DNA from: Ciborinia camelliae
Lineage: Eukaryota > Ascomycota > Leotiomycetes > Helotiales > Sclerotiniaceae
NCBI GenBank assembly: GCA_025890175.1
Contig: JANPYM010000017.1
Span: 108,659-172,658 of the forward strand
Length of the DNA stretch: 64,000 nt
Direction of reading: 5' to 3'
Within the stretch, counting starts at the first letter, position 1; each line of letters begins with the position of its first letter. Made by a program: the position numbers and the translations under genes. Below the pieces are notes generated by a model. That model did no database searches, was not told where the DNA came from, and saw nothing but the letters and a program-made list of their open reading frames with translations. Below are positions 32,979 to 44,548 of this stretch, one piece after another.

Positions 32979-34346
32979 GGTGGAAATGTAGAATATGAGA
33001 AGATAATGTAGATATGTAAAAGGATTGATGTAAAGTAATGAGAACGACGGACAAAAGAATGAAGACCGTCGTAAACGCACAGAATGAATGGATGACTGTG
33101 AGGACAAAATGACTTCGCTGACGATAAGAAGTTATAGAAAAGGAGCACATGCCTCCTTTTAACTATGATGCCACAACGCATCAAGGGTTATCTTTTGAGG
33201 GCCGTCGGACATATAGTAAAGTGAATGTTGATCAATATATTGCACTGCCTTGCAGGTACTGAGAAGATAGTAGTTAAAAATAAGGGAGAAAACTATCGTA
33301 CTTCTAAGGGAAAGAAGAGTCGGATAGAGTAAGGCAAGGTCGCCAGATACGTGAAGGGGTTTTCGAAAGGTAAAGTTGCAACCAAGCAAGGGATGAAAGG
33401 TCGTCAAGTAACACAGGTACTGGGAAACCAAAGCAGCAGAGTAAGGAAATCATCAAGAATTCTATTGATACAGTAGAAAGATGAAAGGGATTGTAAGCTT
33501 GAAGCAAAATCCCCCGGACATTCTGGTCTATGGAAGAAAAAGATATCTAAAAGCTACAATCACACTTGATAGAGCTGTACCACTCTTGAATAAAGCAATT
33601 GGGTTAACTTTCGGAGTCCTAAATCATTGTTGAATCTATGACATATCGCTGATCTCGCTTTTCTTACCTGTGAAGGGAAATGTGAAGTTATTCCCAAGGG
33701 AGAAGACATCATAGCATGTTGGAGGGATGTCAATCCACATGAAGGGGTGATTTGAATTCTTGCTTGTACCTATGTATTGATTGGATATACCGAATCGGTC
33801 AAGGTAGAGCAGGGAGGTTTAATTGATGCCGCTCTCCTGGGTCACTGCCGCGAGGGCTTTCTTCACTTGACTCTAGGAGAAGTAGAAGTTGAAGAAAACG
33901 AAGAATCTTTGCTTTATATTGGTGAGTAAAGGGGGTGAACTGGGAAGTGAGGTTTGTTTGAAGTGAATTTGGTTGCTATGTCAGCTTACGAAATATTGTG
34001 AATGTTTCTCCGTACAAAGCACCACTAAAATCCTTAACCGTAATTTAGCCGGGAAGTTGGAGTTCGCTCCAGCCCATCCAAATAACTTTCTTATCGAAAC
34101 ATCCCCAAAGAGTTGAAGAATGCTTCTATGAATAATTTTAACAACATCACCTTGCTTTCGCAACAAGAACCTAATGCAAGTATAATTGTCGCATACCTGG
34201 ATATTATCGATCTCTTGAGTTTTGATCCCTAGATTTCCTGCCGATGATTGATTGTAGGTAGTGCAGTTGGTGTTGTGTATGGGATCAATCAACCTATCCC
34301 TGGGCTGGCAGATAGAGAATAGAGAATAGAGAAGAAGGTAGTCAAA
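32979..34346. other. Divergent promoter interval
   Basis: Between the divergently transcribed wall-protein and LAMTOR1-like genes. No supported ORF. Overlapping short frames at 33159-33507 and 33981-34292 show no family signature. Confidence 0.55.
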
Positions 34347-35022
34347 ATGGGTAATTGTTCTTCTTGTCTTGGGTTGGAGCGCGATCGAGATTTATCGGAT
34401 GAGGTTTGATGTTCTCTGCAATATGCAAAATAATGCTGTCGCTGACGAGTTTGCGAGTAGGATGAAAGTCAGAGGTTGCTTTTTGATGACGCCCATCCCA
34501 ATCATTATGGCAGTTTCGGAGATCAAAATCCAAATACTATTCAAGCAGATCCACAAGAAATTCAAAGGGAGACGGAGGCCTTGCAAAAGGTCGTAGCGCA
34601 GACGTCTAAGTACGTATGCTCCAAACATTCCTCCCACATCAAACTCCGCAGCCCTCAAGGTGTCCATTGTCGGAACCAACTACTCCATTGCATTGATGTC
34701 ATTTCTAACCAACTTTCGCGTCAGTCATCTTGTCGATATCTTCGCCATGATCCCTCCAAATGTCCCTCGCGCACCCGTCACTATGTTCACTGGACAAGAT
34801 GCAAGACTATTGCGGTATCAAGACGTTCTGGCCAAGATGCCAACACAGGTCGAATCAAGCAATACAAAACAAACCCCCGTCGAAGGTACCCACCCAATTT
34901 CCGATGGTTGGATATCGGATGATGAAGATGTGGAGGAAATGAAGAAGTACAAGCCGGTCAAATCAGAAGACGTGGGACCATTATTGGGAGGGTTTGCGGA
35001 TGCAGAGTCGGCCATGGAGTAG
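34347..35022 (+). CDS. LAMTOR1/Meh1-like lipidated Ragulator (EGO complex) subunit
   Basis: Three exons, 34347..34403, 34461..34609 and 34725..35022, encode 167 aa. The introns are 57 nt (GTTTGA...AGTAG, CTGAC branch) and 115 nt (GTACGT...TCAG, CTAAC branch). The protein starts MGNCSSCLG: Gly2 is a myristoylation site and Cys4/Cys7 are palmitoylation sites. It continues DESQRLLFDDAHPNHYGSF and EIQRETEALQKVVAQTSN-HLVDIFAM, the hallmark of the LAMTOR1/Meh1 family (Pfam LAMTOR). Its role is to anchor Rag GTPases and TORC1 on the vacuolar membrane for amino-acid sensing. The acidic C-terminus (ISDDEDVEEMKKYKPVKSED) is typical of fungal members. The GTTTGA donor is unusual, but the spliced frame is convincing. 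Confidence 0.88.
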
Positions 35023-36226
35023 AACATGGATTGGACTTACACGGGCATCTTTGTGTTCCACGGCGTATTGGAGTTGGGAAGGTCGTTACAATATCCTCAT
35101 ACCACGGCCCGTCATGCTGCCGCAATTTCCCAGGAGGAGTATTAGGAATCGAATTTTGACTGGACCAGCTAAGCGTAATTTGACTATGCGTTGTATCATT
35201 CAAGCATTTCCTTTGTCAAAAGCGCCTGCCTACTGGCTACTTGATCATGAATCAGAGCCTATCACGTCTCTTTCTCATGCTCTGCAGTCAGGCTGCACAA
35301 ATATCCATTGAGGATTAGCCACGTTACAATTTACTACTACACTCAAGGTCATTCAGTCTGAAATTCATAAAGGAAGGGGAGGATCCAGTTGGGGATTTTT
35401 GGAAAGCGTTTCTCGACTTCTTCCCTTTTTACCATATATATTTGTTATCCGTACCTTTATCTATACCTCTCGATGAAGAAAACTGGCCAGTGATGACAAA
35501 TATGCCGATCAGTGTGTATAGTTGAGTATGCATAATAGGCTAATTGCAATAGGAAAACTTTACACAACACCACAACACATACATACCTACATACGATACT
35601 TCACAACGTACAGAGGTATATATATACATATATATATCTAACGACCCACTACAAGGAACATTCATCTGGGACATCTCCGTTATCGTTGGAATATTGATCA
35701 TCATCGACGGCCAAATTCTCCGAAGAATCTTTTGGTATGATCGCCTTTTATGATCTTGGATGTTGCCTCATTTTTCTGCCAATTCAGGCAAACTTCCTAT
35801 TTGGTTCGCATACACCAATTTCCGGAGCCGCCCAATTTCTTCATTTAAGCGCCCGGTCAACAGCAGAAGGCCCCCTTCATTTTGACTGGATCGAATGAAA
35901 ATATACAACTCCATTCACAGCTTATTGGCAATTTCCAAGAACTTGTTCAAAGGATCGTTTCATCATTAAGTCGTGAGACTATCTAATTCAAAAGAATTCC
36001 CTTCATCTGTCACCGAAAACCAATCATTCCCAATATCCTTAAATGAAAGACCACTCTCCCGTTCCGTCATTTCACTCCATCAAAAGAAAGACAACCCTAA
36101 GAGAAAAGTTTGAAACGCGACAAAATCGTTCGCTCGTCCTCTACCGTCTTGTTATGTGGAAAGTTTCACTGAGAAGAGATCAGTATCAGATATCACAACT
36201 CAACCAAGCGATTGGTCTCTTACCTT
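35023..36226. other. Intergenic
   Basis: No supported gene. It holds the 3' flank of the LAMTOR1-like gene and an AT-rich stretch with TATATACATATATATAT near 35618-35635. Confidence 0.55.
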
Positions 36227-36562
36227 TCACAAAGCCAAGGCATTCTGCTTGCGTTGCCATTCGAGATTGCTGACCTCTTGTTGCAGCTCCCGGATCTTGT
36301 CCTCTGACGCTTCGATCGAGTGTTGGCGACTCTTTCCATTCTCTTTCTTCCATCGGAGCACACGCTCTTGCTCCTTTTGGATACGGCCCCATTTTGTTTC
36401 GATCTTTGTGCAAATCTTGCACTTCTCATGACTCTGATATGTGGTCATGACCAATTTCATACCGCACGTCTCGCCCGTACGGTACTCTTTGGCACAATGC
36501 TGTCTAAAGTGGCCCCACTTATAGTCGCCACAAACGAATTGGCACTGGTCGAAAAAACACAT
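36227..36562 (-). CDS. Small Cys-rich protein with C-terminal coiled coil (lineage family)
   Basis: 111-aa protein beginning MCFFDQCQFVCGDYKWGHF. Conserved-looking Cys and His residues (C2, C7, C11, H18, C23, C33, H45, C48, C51) suggest zinc binding. The block FRQHCAKEYRTGETCGMKL resembles a family of small proteins I associate with Sclerotiniaceae and related Leotiomycetes; this is memory, not search. Residues 55-110 are Glu/Lys/Gln-rich and probably a coiled coil (KWGRIQKEQERVLRWKKE). A GTAAGT...CACATAG intron lies upstream and joins, in frame, to a possible upstream exon starting near 36842, so the protein may be longer. I call the ATG at 36562 because the upstream part is low-complexity and looks like leader. 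Function unknown. Confidence 0.65.
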   Translation of the reverse strand: MCFFDQCQFVCGDYKWGHFRQHCAKEYRTGETCGMKLVMTTYQSHEKCKICTKIETKWGRIQKEQERVLRWKKENGKSRQHSIEASEDKIRELQQEVSNLEWQRKQNALAL

Positions 36563-39500
36563 ATTGATGGGAGCTATGTGTAACCATTCACATTAGCCTG
36601 AACTCTATACGACACCCCATTTGAAACACGATAATAGTTCAAGGCTCAAACTTACTGGTTGTAGTATGGATATGTTGTCGATAGATTGATTGAGGTGACT
36701 TGGTTAGAGACAATGTGTGATGATGTCTCGAGTGAGAATACTGGACTGGATAGAGATGATGCTTTGAGGATGAAGCAAGAGTTGGAAGATCGTTTGCTGA
36801 GATACGTTGAAGGATGTGGTTGATGATGGAGTTATTCGACATTCTGGGGACATAGAGAGGACTATTTATACACGACTTGGACAGCGTTGTTTTGGTCCGA
36901 ACACCATGCCATCACAATCCTTCCAGCCTGGTCCTGCGTGTTTGTCTACTAGCCCCCTCGAGACCTTCGCACTTCCATTCGAGCCAACAAACGAAGTGCA
37001 TATTGTGTGCCTTTCTCACCAAGACATACATGATACTAATCACATCCTTGGCCCAACTGCAAGAAGAACTGCCACCTATCGTATTCTGCCAATCTGCCGA
37101 TGCTTGGTTCAAATTCTCTCGCGTTCAGTTACCTCACTCGCCTCGACAGGGTGGACACTTCATGTTGGAATTGCTGCATCGGTAATCACAGTCCGTTGCA
37201 GCACCATGTGCCCCCCTCCCCCCCCTACCGAGTGTAGAAGTTTACGCTATGGCAATCACGTTATGAATTTCTTGTCCCGTCATTTGCTTGATTTTACTGC
37301 TTGCAACAAATACGTCTTCCCGATTACTGGATCATCCGTTCTCTATTTGCAACGAAAGACCCGCTAGACCCAATGACGGGCCGCAACAACCTTCTTTGTG
37401 GAGAGATATCGACCCAAACCTATCACACAATTGCCGGCTACTTCTTATTCCAAACCAACCGGAGTCTGTTCACAAAGGATGATCGGTCGATCGTCATCAT
37501 TTCCATGAAATGGCTGTGGTAGAAGACTACCATTGGATGTTTACTTTTCTTCTAGTCTTTTCTCTAATCTATATCCTTGATATTGAGATGTTAAAATCCA
37601 GCATATTTTTACTGTCACATGTTGATAGCCCCCTGATTTTTGACCGAGATGGCGTCGATTAATATCTGCCTGAAAGGAAGTGCTTGATAACAGGACATAG
37701 TTTTCCAGTCTGCTGATTGCAAGCCACTTCGAATGCTGGTTCTATTTTCTACAACATTGACATGGCCGCAGATTGTGCAGAAGACGGCCTCGATGTGCAT
37801 ACGAACTTTCCGTCTTGCCGAGATGAAGGTGGTCAGGAATCGATGTGTTGTCAGATACGGACAAAGTCTTGAAGCCAAAAGTCATCTATGCATTGTGTTT
37901 GCAAATCAACATACCCCGATCTGCTTAGCTACAAGATGTCACAAATTCTCGCCACTCACGTTGCATCTCACACCTACGATACCTTCGCTAAGCTGTTGGT
38001 TAACACGATGCACCACGCACGTATCTTGGAGGAAATTGGTCCCAATGGGGGCCTTCGGATGGTCACTGACGTGGCGACCTAAGTTTGGCCGAGCAAGTTG
38101 CAACTAGATTACAATATCGAAGTTTCCAAACTACGGCTTTGTCGGGCTGCAATCATGCAATTTGGCAAGGTTACACATACTACCTTCTTTGTTTTCCCTC
38201 ACATTTTGTCACCGGAGAATTATTCTGTCATATTCTTTAGGGAATATGCGGCCTCACTTTTCAATCCTTTCCGGTCCTCGATCTAAATGCATCCCCTCCT
38301 TCTCAATGAAGTCAAGATTTGCCGGTAATCCTTCAAATTGCCCCTGAATGGTCATTCGAGGAAAGACCCGATGATGCAGATGATAATCATTCTTGTTGCT
38401 GCTTTGATCTGGGATGGACCGTTTTGGCATGGTCAGCATGCAAAATTGGCAAAGGTAATATGATCGGGGCGTCAATGACAAGGCACTATTGAGCGAATAT
38501 GTTGCTTGTAATGGTGGCAAAATCCAATGCAGTAAAATCGTCACACCAACGGTATGTGATTCTGGAGATCGAATGTGCATCTGAGGGGCGAAAAATATCT
38601 GGTACGTCTGTCCTGTTTGCATGGCAGGTGTCAGCCAACCCACGGGCAAGCACGAAATACAAATATCACAAACATAGGATGAAGGCTGAGTGGCCATCTT
38701 CTCCAGTTTGCCTTACCTTACGTTGTACTTGCGTGGGTCAGGGGTTCAACATATCAACGTTTATACGGTGTTGTGCCAATCTTATGTGTCATTATCATAT
38801 GATATCAGGATGTTCTCTATTGATGAGCCATTTCTTCTGTCCATCAGGGGATGGTGAGAGGGAAAGGCATTCCAGTGAGGCAGATTCTATTCGATGATTA
38901 TTATATTCGAACGTATCTTACCCATTCCTGGCACACCGAACAGATGAAAACGAGGGGCTGGGAGTCAGGAGCCAGCTGAGTTCGTCTAAAGTGATGAAAT
39001 CAAGTTAATTCTGGGATCATTGAAAGCCCAGCGAGTGAAATTATGCATGATGAGATGATATGAACTATGATTCCTACTGTTAATGGCGAAATAATGGCTG
39101 GTGTCGGTGTTTCCCTCCAGGGTAGTTGCTCGATTTGGCCCCCTTTCCTCTTGGATGATAAAGTTAACAATAAACAAAGGCCCTCGATGGGTCCAGAAGC
39201 GAGGAATTTAAAGTTCTACGCCCCCAAGAAAACAATAAACATCAACAAACGGGAATCAACATCAAAGACATTCAGATTTTGTCATGAATTGGAACTCCTC
39301 GATTTTTTCAAACGTCATGAAATTTGGCGCGCAGAAATCAAAGCGCGAATGCTACTGACCTTACCGTCGGGACTGAATTGAATCATGTGTTTAATTGGTG
39401 ATGCGGAATCACAGTAAGGGACAGGTCAATCTTCCCAATTGGGCAAGTTTAAAGAGCTCAAATAAAACCAATTGACATTATCCACCTGTAAAAGAAAGGA

Positions 39501-42275
39501 ATGAGGCGAATTGGAGGCCATGATTGGGTAGAGCTTCGCGGGTTTCTTGGTTATTGGCTAGGAGAGGTTCTGTGTGGAAGCCTCTAGAAAACGGGACCAA
39601 TAATGGCTAAGCTTGTGGATTGGGCAATCGAAAGGACGATGTGTGATAGCGCTTACTTAATTTGCATGTAGTGTTCTTGAAGGTGGTCAGATAGTAAAGG
39701 TGCGATGCGTGCTTCTCGAATCAACAGTCAAGCTACCCATTTACATGACCTGAAGATCTGCCGTGATGGCCTGAGTTTACGAGCTGAGAGACATGTCGAA
39801 GTGTGAATATGTATGTGATGTTTACAAATAGATGTCAGGGAAAGGAATAAATGACAATTACTGCCATTAGACGTTTATTGGATATGTAGGTCATCTTTGG
39901 GGTCTACATGTCAGGTCTTTAGCTTCTACATTCACCACTGCATCGTAACGGAAAATGCGGTATAACATCACAGCCATTTTGTAATCAATCTATTACATTT
40001 GCCGCAGATGTATGTATGTGAATCTTGGACTTCGGGCATGAGCTTTTTGACCGATTGATGGGCCGATTGATCAAATAGGCTATGTGTTAATCAATGAACG
40101 CCTTACCTTGCACTTTGGAGTGGAGGGCGTTACAGCGCGATTGCATCGGTGCGATTTCTTTGGATGACGGAATGCTTGACTCGTACGGCAAGGCAAATAA
40201 GTAAGATTCAGATAGATTGATAGATAGATGCACATAGAATTTCAAAGCATGGTATACAAGTCCTCGGATCGAGTTGACACGGTGAAAACCATACCAAACA
40301 TGCATGGGAAGCAGTATAGTATATGCGGGCCACCCTTCGGGTCTGCAAAGTTATGAGTGAATATGAGGCGTCCAGATATCAGCGACGGTAGACTTGGTGG
40401 CCTCTGTATTTACAAACAAAAAAAGATGGAATCGACTCGGGCCGTCACGGAGCCGGTGGCAATAGCTTGTTGTTTGGGATATTTGATTGGATGAGGGGGT
40501 GGTGGTACCGTGACAGATGGGGTCGAGACCTTGTGGTCGGGGCCTGTGGGAGTTTTAGAGTGTGGTGTTGTCGTGTAACTTGAGTGAGATCTTGAATTGT
40601 CGCCTTGTATTGACATCGTTTGGATGTATTGGATGGAAAATGGAGAGGAAGTTTGATTGCATGATTTGATATGAGAGTAATGGCGATTGAGAGGTCGCTT
40701 CCGGAGTGTTGGGCTTCTATGGGATGACGGGAAAGTTGTTGGGAAAGTTCGGATTGGATTGAGGAATACAGAAATCGCAAATAAGATCTATGTAGAACGT
40801 TTACGTGAGCGATCAATTGACCGATGGATAGAAAGATTGTGCTGTACTCGGGCCATTGTTATCACAAGAACGCCTTACTTACTGATAGATCTATTGATCA
40901 TCGTACTATCCATACTAAAATGTAGTTCGTGATAGCTATACAAATTTACACGTTGAGATAAGCGGATTGTCATTTGATATGCATGGAATAATGGCACGAT
41001 TATGATGTACTGTACATATGTGCAGTAGCTTGACAGCATACATACGCCTCCGCCTTGGATTGATGTATGTACCAGTATGGAGATATCACATACACGCTAC
41101 AGTGGAACCTTCTATCTTGTACCTAGTCACCCATGCTCTTAGCACGCACGATGGACGTGAGACGGAGATAGAGTGTTGCTTTGGGGGTAGGCTATCTGTA
41201 CTCCATATGCAGGGCTGATGGAAGGGTGATGGTTGGTGCTGGTTTGCTGGCGAGTTTTCTTTGAAAGGTGTGTTGGCGGGTGAGCGGGTCGGTCCTGTTT
41301 GTAGGGTATGGTTACCGATAAGTTGTCTGCTTGCTTGCCTCTGGCAGCCTTGGAATGCTCAAGCTGTGGGGATGGAAGAAGGGAGGAGGATGATTTGCGG
41401 CTCTAAGAAGGCAAAGAAGGTCGGTTTGTGGGACGCGAAAAGGGGGTTATGGGTGTGGTGGGACCTTTTCGTGTTGCGGGAGGTGTTGAGTTGGGGGAGA
41501 TGGGAGGCGGAGGGAGGTGTGGTAAGAGAAAATGGAAGGTCGTGTTGGGGGTCGCAGGTTTTGATGGGCGTATTAAACAGGGGTGTAATTGACGATGACG
41601 AATGGCGGTGATGATTGTTTGCTGTAACTTTTGAGTAGAGGTCAATCTCAATGATAGCTCCATGAAAGAGAGGGTGGGCATCATTATCGTAAAGGAAGAA
41701 TGGGGGTTATGATTGAGGGTTGCATTTTTGAGGTGATCATCAGTACATATGTACTGTGTTATTGAATGCATGAGGGGTCCAGAGAATGGTTGACCTCAAA
41801 ATAGAATTCTGCTGCTTGCTTTATTCCATCACTTTCAAGAATACAAACTAAATCTTGTTTTTTTTTGAAGGGGAGCCAAATGAAGGGGCTTGAACGAATG
41901 AGCTGGGAAACAAACTCGAGCAAGAGCTCCTTCCCCGTCTCATACACGTAAACTTCATGAAAACTTCATGAAATTGGCATCTTCAACGATCATGATACTT
42001 CATCAATTGATTGAAGTATAGTCAATTTTGTAAGTAAGAAAGTAAGTTGTCGTCGTGATCGTGCGTGATTGACCTCGTTCGTTTATCAGAAACATTCATT
42101 CTTTGTCTCGGAATGTCTCAGATACCTCCGACTGTGACGGCATCTGCTGCAGATTGATTGAACCCCGCTATTTCCTAACGACGACGACGTCGTCAACCGC
42201 AGAGAATATCATTTCAGTCAATTTGTTTTCATTCAATCACGAATTGGCAGATATTCCTATCATTTCGCTCGCAAT
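36563..42275. other. Long gene-sparse interval (~5.7 kb)
   Basis: Contains the 5' region of the Cys-rich gene (to about 36842) and then no gene I can support. Several ORFs of 80-147 codons occur (for example 36807-37367, 37733-38107, 38254-38697 and 40445-40816), but they overlap in several frames or lack any motif. The 500 bp before 42276 are the promoter of the F-box gene. Confidence 0.45.
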
Positions 42276-43159
42276 ATGATGGAGGTAGCCTCACAAAATG
42301 ATGAAAGGACCACGGACATGGCAGATCTCCTACCATCCGAGGTTAACAGCGATAACGATATCGATATCAGGGAGCCCAGCTTATCGCAGTTTCCCGACGA
42401 ATTGATCCTGGAGATCCTATCCTATCTAGACGTCGATGACCTGCTAATTGCCTCAAGGGTACGTGAATAAACACCCTTCCATCACATCTTGCCTATGCCG
42501 TATTTCATCAGCAAAGAGTCAACAACTGACATGTTTCTCTACAGCTGTCTCACCACCTCCGAACCCTCTCCTTTGACCCTCTTCTCCACGCCCATCGTCT
42601 CCACGATGCATCTAATACTCTCTCCCGACGTCTTTCCCATCGGGCTCCGCTCACAGATCTCATGAGCCAACGAATATACATAACTCGCACCTCGCTCGTA
42701 GCGCGCAATCTGGGTCGAAATCTCATAAAGATAAAATTGAATAGGCAGCTTGGACAAAGACCGACTGTCGAAACATTAGTGGAGAAGAATGTATTGCCGA
42801 AAGAATGTTATGGGCATGGAAAAGTAGCACCAGGACTGGTAGGAGTCAAGAGGAGAGTGGAGAGGGAGAGGGTGAAGGATGGGCTGAGGGCTTTGGTGGA
42901 GGGGTGGAAGGGTAGGGTGGGTGAGAAGGAGAGGGAGGTTGAGGAGACGAGAGAGGGAAAGGTGGAGGTTAGATGGTTGGTTAGGAGATTTGGTGGTAGA
43001 GGTGGGGATGAGAGGACTGTGCAGAGAGGGGCTTGGGGAAAGAAGTTAGAACGCAGAGAGATACCGGCGAGGGCCAAAGTCTTGGGTTTGAGGAGATTTT
43101 GGGAGAGGGTGGGTAGAGAAGGGGTGGGGGCTAGTGGGAATGGTTTGGGGTACATTTGA
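42276..43159 (+). CDS. F-box protein with an RPEL-like repeat
   Basis: Two exons, 42276..42458 and 42545..43159, encode 265 aa. The 86-nt intron (GTACGT...CTACAG) lies inside the F-box and joins LSQFPDELILEILSYLDVDDLLIASR to LSHHLRTLSFDP. The F-box (residues 37-70) recruits target proteins to SCF ubiquitin ligases through Skp1. Around residue 125 the block LNRQLGQRPTVETLVEKNVL resembles an RPEL repeat, a G-actin-binding motif, but the Glu-Leu pair is altered to Glu-Thr-Leu. The C-terminal 120 residues are very basic (RR, KK and RE runs). The codon composition of exon 2 becomes strongly G-rich on the plus strand. Confidence 0.8.
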
Positions 43160-44279
43160 GGTTGGAATCTTTTGTCATCTTTTCTATTTCTTTTTTCTTC
43201 TGAATTTCTGCGATGGGATCTTTCTACAAATGGTCAAGTAGAATGGTTTGGGACGGTTTTTCTTCTTCCACTTTTTGCAACTTTCATGTAATGAATATCT
43301 GATTTTATGGTTTTCGCATTCTTTTTATTAATAATAGGAGACTACCCGGAAATGTTTTCATTTGCACGCAATATATCAAGATGAAAAGCTTCTCCTAGAT
43401 ATATCCAAACCTGCTCAATCACCCCCAAAGGGCCAATAATATCATGGGTCAAGTGCATGAAGGTTAGAATTTGTTACAAAAAGTTTGACCTTCGCATTCA
43501 GAGCGCTTCAGAGGGAAAAACGACTATGTGGGATTGAGTCTAATAAATAACCCTGTGGGTGATCACTGGCAAACTTTTGGGCCAATAACCCCGCCAGGTT
43601 AGAACAAAAATAAATCCTTTGAAGTTTGGAAACAAATCACTGCATTACTGCTGTCACGATTCATCGTGCTTCCAGATGCTCTGTTGGTGAGTCTACTCTA
43701 TCTTGATACAGCTTTTGCCAATGTGACTCCCTCCTTGCATAATCATACACTGCAATAGCTCCATGTCCTCAACTTCAAGCCTTTTCTCCACGATAATTTG
43801 CAATTATTTGGCAAGTCCCCCTGCTTTGCTGCTTTGCTGCTTTGCAGTGGAAACGAAGCCAATTATGCCGATGCTACCTCCTATTTTGATACATTCTATA
43901 CTTTGGGCGGTAGTAGCAGATTACCGTTGATATTAACTCAAAATTGAATTTTAGAATACACCATATTCGGACTGACTCCTTCTGCATTATTCAAGAATTA
44001 TGTACCAATAATTATAACACCGTTCACGTGCAAAACCAGCCAAATATCGTACGTCTTTACACGCTGCAATGTCTATTTGTACCACACACTGACTATCATG
44101 CAGTTGGATAGAGCACGTCTATTTCAAGATATTAACTTGGCTCCTCGTACTTCTCATCAACGTGATGACAATGGATGTGTAAATCTGGCCAAGCACATGA
44201 GGACGCACGTGCACCATTGAAGGTCACAGAGCAAATGCGCGTAGATGTAAACTTTATAACTTGGCATTGTGTAGTTGAT
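43160..44279. other. Intergenic
   Basis: AT-rich 3' flank of the F-box gene. No gene seen up to the HET remnant. Confidence 0.55.
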
Positions 44280-44548
44280 GCTTCTGCGAAATTGGATCTT
44301 ATATTTCCCATGAATAAACTCCCACTGGCAGTATTCTCGGGTGTTTTTGGATACTATTAAAAGGTTTTAGAGAGAATATCTTGCAGGTCTTTGGAAAAGA
44401 GACTGGGGAAATGCGCTACTATGGGTTAGCAAATGTCCGTCGGGTTATCATCAAGCTCTTAAGTACTACCGTGCTGTTCCGTATATAGCTCCTACATGGT
44501 CATGGTCTTTAATACATGCAGAAATATGGGAAAATAGTTCGTTGTGAT
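44280..44548 (+). pseudogene. HET-domain protein remnant (C-terminal part)
   Basis: A block in one frame (MNKLPLAVFSGVFGYY, ending at a stop at 44358-44360) is followed, after a frame change and a TAG at 44368-44370, by EYLAGLWKRDWGNALLW, YRAVPYIAPTWSWS and a further stop near 44548. In intact HET proteins the order is ...DKLPALSGLA...YLAGLW+.DL..ALLW...YRAPSWSWAS..., so this is the C-terminal third of a decayed copy. No HET signature (SYTWG/WIDxICINQ) was found upstream. A possible continuation to about 44720 (PTPDFEIFGLYASIVG) is too weak to include. Confidence 0.75.

Noticed and set aside
38254..38697. 147-codon ORF on the minus strand with two CxxC pairs
   Set aside because: ATG-initiated but competes with open frames on the other strand and has no recognisable motif; chance ORFs of this length are expected in 64 kb.
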